Shown here: positions 1-5,521 of the stretch, one piece after another | Numbering within the stretch: the stretch's first letter is position 1 | How the letters are laid out: each line of letters starts with the position of its first letter | NCBI GenBank assembly: GCA_030613145.1 | Contig: JAUWMM010000146.1 | Coordinates: 1-5,727 of the forward strand | DNA length: 5,727 bases | Reading direction: 5' to 3' | DNA from: Desulfobacterales bacterium | GTDB taxonomy: Bacteria; Desulfobacterota; Desulfobacteria; Desulfobacterales; C00003060 | Program-made: the position numbers and the translations under genes | The notes under the pieces: model-generated | The model's database searches: none | What the model saw: only the letters and a program-made list of their open reading frames with translations | What the model was told of the DNA's origin: nothing

Positions 1-77
1 ATAACGAACTGTAACTCGATTGCTGGCTTTGAAATCCGGTTTTCGACTATAGATCACACCTTATTCATCTTAATCAA

Positions 78-353
78 TCAATATGGCAAGTGCTGCGGCT
101 TTTCCAGGCAGTACAGACGCCAGGCACAACCAAGCTGGTCACAATAGCCCTTTGCCCTGCGAAAACAATCAGGGTTGCCCTCGGCACGCTGAATGCTTCT
201 GATCAGCTCGATCACATCCAAAAAATTTTTCTTCAACCCTAATTCTTTTGTCGTCAGTTTATCGTTTGTCTCGTTATTGGACCCAGTATCTTTGATAGGG
301 TCGTTCAGCGCTTGTTTAACCGTCTTGAACGGCAGGCTCTCGAACAGGTTCAT
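78..353 (-). CDS. Small four-cysteine protein of unknown function
   Basis: I do not recognise this gene by name. From the ATG at 353 it encodes 91 residues. The N-terminal half is polar and probably loosely structured (rich in Asn, Asp, Thr and Lys). The C-terminal half begins with a predicted helix (FLDVIELIRSIQRAEG) and carries four cysteines spaced C-x7-C-x4-C-x5-C, ending CAWRLYCLE. Such a compact cluster could bind zinc or an iron-sulfur cluster, or form disulfides. There is no signal peptide or membrane segment, so a cytoplasmic location is likely. Two starts are possible. The ATG at 353 is preceded by GGTGAT (362-357), which matches part of the extended Shine-Dalgarno consensus. An in-frame TTG at 368 has AGGA (379-376) 7 nt upstream and would add five residues (Met-Asp-Gly-Asp-Gly). 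It follows the response-regulator gene on the same strand, with its own candidate promoter. Because it has a plausible RBS and a biased, cysteine-patterned sequence, I consider it real, but its function is open. Confidence 0.62.
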   Translation of the reverse strand: MNLFESLPFKTVKQALNDPIKDTGSNNETNDKLTTKELGLKKNFLDVIELIRSIQRAEGNPDCFRRAKGYCDQLGCAWRLYCLEKPQHLPY

Positions 354-424
354 ACCATCACCATCCAATAAGAGTTCCTGATTTCTTGATTTAATGAATG
401 TCGGCCTTTTCTATTTTGGCCTTT

Positions 425-444
425 ATCAAATATCCAAATTTGAT
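425..444. repeat. AT-rich inverted repeat over candidate promoter
   Basis: ATCAAAT (425-431) and ATTTGAT (438-444) form a perfect 7-bp inverted repeat around a 6-nt spacer. It overlaps the spacer and -10 part of the candidate promoter for the small cysteine-protein gene. That is where a repressor or a second regulator would act. It is not an FNR box, because the half-sites are in the opposite order. It may also simply reflect AT-rich promoter DNA. Confidence 0.35.
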
Positions 445-456
445 TCGGTTTGTCCA
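428..456 (-). promoter_or_regulatory. Candidate promoter for the small cysteine-protein gene
   Basis: On the minus strand, TGGACA (456-451) is followed after 17 nt by ATATTT (433-428). The -35 is a 5/6 match to the sigma-70 consensus, but the -10 is weak, as expected of an activator-dependent promoter. The nine bases TGGACAAAC at the -35 recur at the stronger promoter before fmdB. Transcription would start near 421, giving a leader of roughly 55-70 nt. Confidence 0.3.
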
Positions 457-478
457 TAGAGGGATGGATTCATTTTGA

Positions 479-493
479 TAGGGGAAACCCCTA
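479..493. promoter_or_regulatory. Palindromic candidate operator for the response regulator
   Basis: A perfect inverted repeat, TAGGGG-AAA-CCCCTA on the plus strand, lies in the gap between the response-regulator stop and the small cysteine-protein gene. Its form (TAGGG, 5-nt centre, CCCTA) is close to the TAGGG-N4-CCCTA type of site known for the LuxR-family regulator NreC. If the promoter proposed downstream is right, the palindrome is centred near -65, a usual activator position. As a terminator it is poor: the stem has only 6 bp and no T-run follows on the minus strand (next bases TCAAAATG). Binding by the neighbouring regulator is inference. Confidence 0.42.
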
Positions 494-535
494 ATAGGCG
501 GGACTTTAACCTAGACACAGGAGGGGAGACAAGTC

Positions 536-1213
536 TTAATCCTTCCAGAGGTCTACGTCGATCAAGCCAAGCTTTGCGGCATAGCGAACCAATTCAATGG
601 TACTGTGAACGTCAAGCTTGTTCATGATGTTGGTCCGGTGATTCTCCACGGTCTTGGGGCTAATGAAAAGCTTTTCAGCGATCTTTTTGGTGGAAAGCCC
701 TTCTGCCAGCAGGCGCATTACCTGTTGCTCGCGCGGTGTCAGGGCACCGTAAGCGGTATCCTTAATCTTTGCCTCTTTAGCCGGGAATTCCATAAGCTCT
801 TCCACCACCTTATGGGAAACGGAATTGTCCAGGAAATACTCTCCTCTTAATACAGTCTCAAGACCCTGAACAAGCATGTCAGCAGCCGATTCCTTAACCA
901 CATACCCCGTGGCCCCTGCCCGAAATGCCTCGGTGATATGATCGATTTTGGAGTGCATGCTAACGATCATCACTCTTGTCCCTGTCAAAAGGCTTCGTAT
1001 GCTGCGGGTAACGTCAATACCGCTTTTATCCGGCAAAGATATGTCCATGATTACCAAGTCAGGCTTCAGTTTCTTTGCCAACCTTAGCCCTCCTTGTCCG
1101 CTACCGGCTTCCCCGACAACCTCGAACGCGGGGTTGCGTGATATGAGGAACTTTAGACCTTCCCTGAAAAGGGGGTGGTCGTCAACAATCAAGATGGTTT
1201 TTTTATTTGCCAT
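536..1213 (-). CDS. NarL/LuxR-family response regulator
   Basis: A 225-residue, full-length two-domain DNA-binding response regulator. The receiver domain (about residues 5-122) has the acidic pair D11/D12, the phosphoacceptor D57 (in VIMDISLPD), the switch residue S85 and the conserved K107 (VVKES). A linker of about 30 residues leads to a LuxR/GerE helix-turn-helix (about 157-215) with the typical LTPREQQVMRLLAEG and SPKTVENHRTNIMNKL stretches. No key residue is missing. The ATG at 1213 has the strong Shine-Dalgarno AGGTGAG (1226-1220), which contains the stop codon of the histidine kinase 7 nt upstream, so the two are co-transcribed and probably translationally coupled. The protein should be phosphorylated by that kinase and bind DNA as a dimer. 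Its targets are unknown; the nearest candidate site is the palindrome 43 nt beyond its own stop codon. Relatives include NarL, DegU and NreC, but sequence alone does not allow a specific name. Confidence 0.93.
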   Translation of the reverse strand: MANKKTILIVDDHPLFREGLKFLISRNPAFEVVGEAGSGQGGLRLAKKLKPDLVIMDISLPDKSGIDVTRSIRSLLTGTRVMIVSMHSKIDHITEAFRAGATGYVVKESAADMLVQGLETVLRGEYFLDNSVSHKVVEELMEFPAKEAKIKDTAYGALTPREQQVMRLLAEGLSTKKIAEKLFISPKTVENHRTNIMNKLDVHSTIELVRYAAKLGLIDVDLWKD

Positions 1214-1219
1214 TATTTT

Positions 1220-1226
1220 CTCACCT
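1220..1226 (-). promoter_or_regulatory. RBS of the response regulator overlapping the kinase stop codon
   Basis: AGGTGAG lies 6 nt before the regulator ATG and includes the kinase's TGA stop (1223-1221). A ribosome terminating on the kinase mRNA therefore sits on the regulator's initiation site. This is a classic arrangement for coupled expression of a two-component pair. Confidence 0.7.
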
Positions 1227-2654
1227 GTAAGGAAACTCTATGAAGATTTTCGAGCCCTCCGTTAGGCGGGATTCGATCCTCATTTTTCCTTTAAGCAGGG
1301 CGACCCTTTCCTGCATGGTCCGAAGTCCCATACGTCTCTCTTTAGCCGCTGAGCCCATCCGGTCTTCCACATCAAAACCCTTCCCATTGTCTTCGATTCG
1401 AAGAATGATGTTTGGAAAAGAGGCGACCAGCCTCATGGTCACCTGGCTGGCATCAGCATGTTTCCTGACGTTGTTAAGGCTTTCTTGAATCAGGCGAAAA
1501 AGGGTAATCTTGGTATCAAAATCGAGTTTTAACTTATCTATACCACTGGCAAAGAAGTCGACCTTCACTTGGTTCTTGGCGGAAAACTCTTCACAATACT
1601 CATGGACGGACCGGACCAGCCCCATTTGATCCAAACCGACAGGACGTAAATCATAGGCCAAATCTCGGACAACCGTAATCGTTCCCTGTAGCATTTTGGA
1701 GAGCTCTGAAACAATTTGCCTCGTCTCATGAGGCCCTTCCGGCTGATTATCAAAAAGGGTGTCAAGGCCGATTTTGAGCGTGGAAAGATCCTGCGCTACA
1801 CGGTCGTGCAGGTCACGAGAAATCCTCTGTCGCTCACTTTCCTGGGCCTTCATCAGCTCTTGGGTGAGGGTGCGTATGTGTTCATTGGCCCGCTTGCGCT
1901 CGGTGATATCCCGAACAGCAGATAACACGGCGTGCCGGTCGTTTAGATTGAACAGATGGGAACTTATCTCAACGGGAATCCTTCTGCCCTCTTTGGATAC
2001 TTGTACTTTTTCGAAGATGACATGTTTTTCGGCAAGCAACTTCTTTTGTCGCACGGGAATATTCGGAAGGTCTTCAGGGGCACTAAGATCTAAAGGTGAT
2101 AAGTTCAAAAATTCTTCTCTTGTGTAGCCATACCTTTGACACGCAACATCATTGGCTTCGATGAATTTGCCAGGCATACCCTCTGGTGTCGGGCGATGAA
2201 CGAACAGAGCGTCGTTGGTACTGTTAAACAAGACACGATATTTTTCTTCACTCCCCTTTAACGCTTCCTCACCGCGCTTCTGCTCGGTGATGTCCCAGAA
2301 GATGCCTATTACACCCTTGATATTACCCTTTCCATCCTTAATCGGCGTTTTGACGGTGTGGACCCACATTTCTTGTCCGTCTTGGACGTACTTCTCTTCA
2401 ATATCTTCAGTCTCCCCCAACGTCAAAATTCTTATGTCGTCCGCTCTGTATTTTTCAGCCAATTCCTTAGGAAAGAATTCATAATCTGTCTTTCCTATGA
2501 TCTCTTCAGGCTTGATCTTTAAATCTCGAGCGTAGTTCTCATTGCAGGACACATAGACTAAATCCCTGTCCTTTTGAAATATTTTCTGCGGAAGATTTTC
2601 AAGCAATGTTCGATACTTATTCTCACCATTAGGCTTTACACTATTACCATTCAT
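1221..2654 (-). CDS. Soluble twin-PAS sensor histidine kinase (HisKA_3 type)
   Basis: This 477-residue protein senses an unknown signal and phosphorylates the adjacent response regulator. There is no signal peptide or membrane segment, so it is cytoplasmic. PAS domain 1 spans about residues 12-125 and ends in the PAC-like GIFWDITEQKR. PAS domain 2 spans about 135-256 and ends in SAVRDITERKR. A short coiled-coil linker (about 255-275) leads to a HisKA_3 dimerisation domain with the H-box RISRDLHDRVAQDL, placing the phosphoacceptor at H283. The ATPase domain (about 375-477) has an N-box (ESLNNVRKHA), a G1 box (EDNGKGFD, 421-428) and a G2 box (RMGLRTMQER, 441-450). This is the NarX/DegS/NreB class, which pairs with LuxR-type regulators, as here. 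PAS 1 lacks the four-cysteine set of NreB, so an NreB-like iron-sulfur sensor is unlikely. Heme, flavin or a small molecule remain possible. The ATG at 2654 has GGAG (2665-2662) 7 nt upstream. Confidence 0.93.
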   Translation of the reverse strand: MNGNSVKPNGENKYRTLLENLPQKIFQKDRDLVYVSCNENYARDLKIKPEEIIGKTDYEFFPKELAEKYRADDIRILTLGETEDIEEKYVQDGQEMWVHTVKTPIKDGKGNIKGVIGIFWDITEQKRGEEALKGSEEKYRVLFNSTNDALFVHRPTPEGMPGKFIEANDVACQRYGYTREEFLNLSPLDLSAPEDLPNIPVRQKKLLAEKHVIFEKVQVSKEGRRIPVEISSHLFNLNDRHAVLSAVRDITERKRANEHIRTLTQELMKAQESERQRISRDLHDRVAQDLSTLKIGLDTLFDNQPEGPHETRQIVSELSKMLQGTITVVRDLAYDLRPVGLDQMGLVRSVHEYCEEFSAKNQVKVDFFASGIDKLKLDFDTKITLFRLIQESLNNVRKHADASQVTMRLVASFPNIILRIEDNGKGFDVEDRMGSAAKERRMGLRTMQERVALLKGKMRIESRLTEGSKIFIEFPYR

Positions 2655-2675
2655 CTCCCTTCTCCACTGCCCAAT

Positions 2676-2700
2676 CTTACTCGGGTTCCTCCGAGCTAAG
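2676..2700. repeat. Imperfect hairpin in the kinase leader
   Basis: CTTACTCGG (2676-2684) pairs with CCGAG plus TAAG (2691-2700), with one bulged C at 2696 and a 6-nt loop. It ends about 22 nt upstream of the kinase start codon and just outside its ribosome-binding site. No T-run follows in the direction of transcription, so it is not an intrinsic terminator. On the transcript the loop reads AGGAAC. It could be an operator or an mRNA structure; function is inferred from position only. Confidence 0.35.
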
Positions 2701-2770
2701 GAAACGAGCGACTTGAGGCCACCTTATGGGGGCATTCCTGTCTTGTATGAGAATCTTGTGGTCGAAGAGA

Positions 2771-4291
2771 TTAACGACCATAATGCTTCAGGATGGCTTC
2801 GCACAATCCGTCGATGGTGTAATCTTGGGCCATAATATCTACCTTGAAACCGAGATCTCTGGCCGTGTCTGCTGTGATCGGACCGATGCTGGCAACAGTG
2901 ACCCCTTTAATTAGACTTTCAAACCTGTCAGGCGGAAGGAGGGCCTTAAAGTTTTTGACAGTAGACGAACTCGTAAAAGTTAGAAGGTCGATGGACCCTT
3001 CTTCCAAGTGCTTGATCAGCACGTCCACGTTTTCGCGTGTCTGTTCGGTCTGGTAGGCGACGATCTCATCCACAACAGCACCCATTTTCCGTAGTTCTAC
3101 AGGAAGCACTGGTCGCGCCTCTTTGGCGCGAGGCAGTAACACCCTTTTTCCGTTCATGGGTTCTTGTCTAAAGGCTTCCACGATCGACTCGGCCTGATAG
3201 GTCTCAGGAATAATATCGCTCTTGAGGCCGAAATCGCGCAATCGTTTTGCCGTGGCAGGCCCGATAGCTGCTGTGCTCACATCTTTTAAGGCCCGCACAT
3301 CCTTGTCTTTTTTATAGAGACGCTCAAAGAAGAAAGAAACTCCGTTTGCACTTGTGAAAACCAGCCAGTCATAGGTGCCAAGATTATCTATAGCCGCATC
3401 AAGGGGGGCCCAGTCCTCCGGTGGAACGACCCTTATAGTGGGGCATTCAAGGCAGGCAGCTCCCAGGTCTGAAAGCTTTCTAACCAGCTCGCTTGCCTGT
3501 GCTCGTGCCCTTGTGATCACCACGGTCTTACCAAAAAGAGCCCTTTTCTCAAACCAGTTCAGGGTCTCCCTGAGCTTAACAACCTCACCTACAACGATAG
3601 TGACGGGCGGCGTGAGTGCGGCTGCCTCCGCCTGCGCCACAATTGTGTCAAGAGTACCCGCTAACGTGGTTTGCTGAGGAGTGGTTCCCCATCTGACAAG
3701 GGCCACTGGGGTCTTCGGGTCACGACCGGCCGCAATCAGTTTCTCTGCAATCTTGGCCAGGTTCTTAACACCCATCAAGATGACCAGAGTCCCAGCGCCA
3801 GTGCCAAGTCTGGACCAGTCCACCGTGGGGTGCTGTTTTGTTGGGTCTTCATGGCCGGTAACAAAGGCCACGCTGGCAGTATACCCTCGATGCGTAAGGG
3901 GTATGCCCGCACAGGCTGGTGCAGCTATAGCCGAGCTTATGCCAGGGACTACCTCAAAGGAAATCTTTGCTTGAGCTAGGGCCTCAGCCTCCTCACCCCC
4001 TCTGCCAAAGATAAAGGGATGTCCGCCTTTAAGGCGAACAACGGTAAGGCCTTCTCTTGCCTTTGAAACCATGAGCTTGTTAATCTCATCTTGAGGAACG
4101 GCGTGATTACCCTGCAGCTTGCCAACATAGATAGTTTCGGCATCTTGTCTGGCATACTTCAAGAGCTTAGCAGACGCCAGGTGGTCATACATGATCACAT
4201 CAGCCTCTTTGAGGCGTTCGCTTCCCTTCACGGTCATGAGATCCGGATCGCCAGGCCCGGCACCAACCAGATAGACTTTTCCCAGTTTCAT
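2771..4291 (-). CDS. cobA-hemD: Fused uroporphyrinogen-III C-methyltransferase / uroporphyrinogen-III synthase (CobA-HemD)
   Basis: A 506-residue cytoplasmic bifunctional enzyme. The N-terminal half (about 1-245) is a SAM-dependent uroporphyrinogen-III methyltransferase. It shows the SAM-site loop GAGPGDPDLMT (10-20), RLKGGHPFIFGRGGEE (86-101), VPGISSA, GIPLTHRG and VRWGT. It makes precorrin-2. The C-terminal half (about 250-506) is a HemD uroporphyrinogen-III synthase with FTSANGV (312-318), AIGPATA, ETYQAES, LLPRA, TFTSSSTV and ASIGPITADTA. It cyclises hydroxymethylbilane. Both halves are full length, and this fused order is known from clostridia and Desulfobacterota. No precorrin-2 dehydrogenase/ferrochelatase domain is attached, so siroheme completion needs another gene. 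The ATG at 4291 overlaps the hemC stop by 4 nt (ATGA) and has AGGA (4304-4301) 9 nt upstream inside hemC, pointing to translational coupling. In this setting it probably feeds siroheme, cobalamin and perhaps the siroheme-dependent heme route. Confidence 0.95.
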   Translation of the reverse strand: MKLGKVYLVGAGPGDPDLMTVKGSERLKEADVIMYDHLASAKLLKYARQDAETIYVGKLQGNHAVPQDEINKLMVSKAREGLTVVRLKGGHPFIFGRGGEEAEALAQAKISFEVVPGISSAIAAPACAGIPLTHRGYTASVAFVTGHEDPTKQHPTVDWSRLGTGAGTLVILMGVKNLAKIAEKLIAAGRDPKTPVALVRWGTTPQQTTLAGTLDTIVAQAEAAALTPPVTIVVGEVVKLRETLNWFEKRALFGKTVVITRARAQASELVRKLSDLGAACLECPTIRVVPPEDWAPLDAAIDNLGTYDWLVFTSANGVSFFFERLYKKDKDVRALKDVSTAAIGPATAKRLRDFGLKSDIIPETYQAESIVEAFRQEPMNGKRVLLPRAKEARPVLPVELRKMGAVVDEIVAYQTEQTRENVDVLIKHLEEGSIDLLTFTSSSTVKNFKALLPPDRFESLIKGVTVASIGPITADTARDLGFKVDIMAQDYTIDGLCEAILKHYGR

Positions 4292-5232
4292 GTTGCCAAA
4301 TCCTGTATAGCTCTGCCCAAGACGTTTTCCAAAATTTTCCTGCCGCCCTTTTTGAGGAGGCGATTGGCCAGCTCTCCCCCGAGCTTTTCGCTCTGGTCTA
4401 CACGGCCCCTGATCGTCTCGCGAAGAAGAACAGAGCCGTCCACCTCGGCCACAAGGCCTGTAAGCTCAAGCTCGTCCCCAACGATTTTTGCTCGGCCTGC
4501 AATTGGGACCTGACAACCCCCTTCAAGCCGGGCCAGAAAGGCCCGCTCGCTTTCCACGGCCAAGCGCGTTTCCCTGTGATCCAGGGGTGCAATCAGTCGC
4601 AGAGTAGAGTCATCATCATCTCTCGTTTCAATCGCCAGTGCCCCCTGTCCGATGGCGGGAAGCATAATTGCTTCGGAGAGGTATTCTGTGATGCAAGCTT
4701 TCAATCCAAGCCTTTTGACACCGGCCGCAGCCACAATGATGGCATCTAGCCCCTCTGTTTCGAGTTTTCGTATACGGGTGTCGAGGTTCCCTCTCAAGGG
4801 ATGCACTGTGATGTCCGGTCTGACATGCCGAACTTGGGCCCCGCGCCTGAGGCTACTACTTCCAAGCCGGGCTCCTTTTGGTAAGTCTTTAATAGAGTGG
4901 CCGTTTCTCGAAATCAGAACATCCAGTGGATTTTCCCTTTCGGGCATGGCACCAATGCAAAGCCCTTGCGGGATTTCAGCAGGCATGTCCTTCATGCTGT
5001 GGACGGCAAGGTCAACCCGGGCCTCCAAAAGAGCAGTTTCAATCTCCTTTACGAAGAGTCCCTTTCCTCCGACCTGTGCAAGGGGCACATCCAGGATTTT
5101 GTCCCCTGTGGTCTTGATCTTGACCAACTCGGTTTCATATTGGGGATAGAGTGCATGGAGTCGGGAGCGTACCCACTCTGCCTGCCACACGGCAAGGGGG
5201 CTTCCTCTTGTGCCGATTCTAATGACCTTCAT
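4288..5232 (-). CDS. hemC: Hydroxymethylbilane synthase (porphobilinogen deaminase)
   Basis: A cytoplasmic enzyme that joins four porphobilinogens into hydroxymethylbilane, the substrate of the next gene's HemD half. From the ATG at 5232 it has 314 residues, the family's normal length. It opens with the typical MKVIRIGTRGSPLA. VHSMKDMP carries K81 and the catalytic D82, GSSSLRR carries R129/R130, and PLRGNLDTR carries R147. LEGGCQVPIAG holds C240, the residue to which the dipyrromethane cofactor attaches. All key residues are present. An in-frame TTG at 5238 would add two residues and overlap the fmdB stop by 4 nt. I prefer the ATG because family members begin at this point. Neither start has a convincing Shine-Dalgarno, so initiation probably depends on ribosomes finishing fmdB. 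The stop overlaps the next start (ATGA). It is the second gene of the fmdB-hemC-cobA/hemD operon. Confidence 0.95.
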   Translation of the reverse strand: MKVIRIGTRGSPLAVWQAEWVRSRLHALYPQYETELVKIKTTGDKILDVPLAQVGGKGLFVKEIETALLEARVDLAVHSMKDMPAEIPQGLCIGAMPERENPLDVLISRNGHSIKDLPKGARLGSSSLRRGAQVRHVRPDITVHPLRGNLDTRIRKLETEGLDAIIVAAAGVKRLGLKACITEYLSEAIMLPAIGQGALAIETRDDDDSTLRLIAPLDHRETRLAVESERAFLARLEGGCQVPIAGRAKIVGDELELTGLVAEVDGSVLLRETIRGRVDQSEKLGGELANRLLKKGGRKILENVLGRAIQDLAT

Positions 5233-5234
5233 TG

Positions 5235-5450
5235 TCAATGGCCACAGGTGCTGCAGCTTGTGGCGCTGCAGGAAGTGCAGGCAGAACCCTTTGAACTTGA
5301 GAAACCACCGTCGCTCTTGTGGCTAAAAGCAGAAAGAAGCTTTTTGACCTTCTTGCCGTTGCAGGTTGGACAAGTAATTTTCTGGTTTCCAAGGACCAGG
5401 ATCTCAAAATTCTTGTCACATTTCATACAGTGATATTCGAAGATAGGCAT
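5235..5450 (-). CDS. FmdB-family zinc ribbon protein
   Basis: A 71-residue protein that starts MPIFEYHCMKC, the signature opening of the FmdB/CxxC_CXXC_SSSS family. C8-x2-C11 and C27-x2-C30 form the expected zinc ribbon over the first 35 residues. The tail is Gly/Ser-rich and ends with a second cysteine set, C58-x2-C61-x4-C66-x2-C69, followed by Gly-His. That gives eight cysteines in 71 residues, so a second metal site or redox role is possible. The family is named after a putative regulator near a formamidase/amidase gene cluster, but its biochemical role is poorly defined. The start is secure: AAGGAG (5464-5459) lies 8 nt upstream of the ATG. It is the first gene of the hem operon and ends 2 nt before the hemC ATG. 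A link to tetrapyrrole synthesis is inferred from position only. Confidence 0.88.
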   Translation of the reverse strand: MPIFEYHCMKCDKNFEILVLGNQKITCPTCNGKKVKKLLSAFSHKSDGGFSSSKGSACTSCSATSCSTCGH

Positions 5451-5458
5451 TTTGTGGT

Positions 5459-5464
5459 CTCCTT
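5459..5464 (-). promoter_or_regulatory. RBS of fmdB
   Basis: AAGGAG sits 8 nt before the fmdB ATG. It is the strongest ribosome-binding site in the operon and fixes the fmdB start. The hemC gene downstream has no comparable site. Confidence 0.75.
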
Positions 5465-5485
5465 AAAGGCCTAAGATTTTTTCAC

Positions 5486-5514
5486 AATATATAACTGTAT
5501 TGCCTGTTTGTCCA
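5486..5514 (-). promoter_or_regulatory. Sigma-70-like promoter of the fmdB-hemC-cobA/hemD operon
   Basis: On the minus strand, TGGACA (5514-5509) and TATATT (5491-5486) are separated by exactly 17 nt. Each is a 5/6 match to consensus. Transcription would start near 5479, giving a leader of about 30 nt that contains the fmdB ribosome-binding site. It lies in the only gap (71 bp) between the upstream partial gene and fmdB, so the hem genes can be expressed separately from that gene. No operator is obvious. Confidence 0.6.
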
Positions 5515-5521
5515 GCCTCAC

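Noticed and set aside
1..77. Another gene or terminator at the left edge
   Set aside because: No open frame with a start and RBS and no stable stem followed by a T-run could be seen in these 77 bases.
425..444. FNR/CRP-type box
   Set aside because: An FNR site needs TTGAT-N4-ATCAA; here the half-sites are inverted in order with a 6-nt spacer.
479..493. The TAGGGG palindrome as an intrinsic terminator of the response regulator
   Set aside because: The stem is short and is followed by TCAAAATG rather than a T-run; an operator explains its symmetry better.
2759..2780. TGGTCG/CGACCA inverted repeat around the cobA-hemD stop as a terminator
   Set aside because: The stem has only 6 bp with a 10-nt loop containing the stop codon, and no T-run follows on the minus strand.
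4652..5149. 165-codon open frame on the plus strand inside hemC
   Set aside because: It lies wholly antisense to a clearly conserved hemC, has low-complexity Ser/Arg-rich composition and shows no family motif.
5219..5419. Minus-strand 66-codon frame overlapping fmdB
   Set aside because: It is in another frame across the FmdB zinc ribbon, has no family features, and the correct frame has a strong RBS and the MPIFEYHC signature.
4897..5433. 178-codon plus-strand frame across fmdB and hemC
   Set aside because: It is antisense to two well-supported genes, with no recognisable domain and no proper RBS; a codon-bias shadow.
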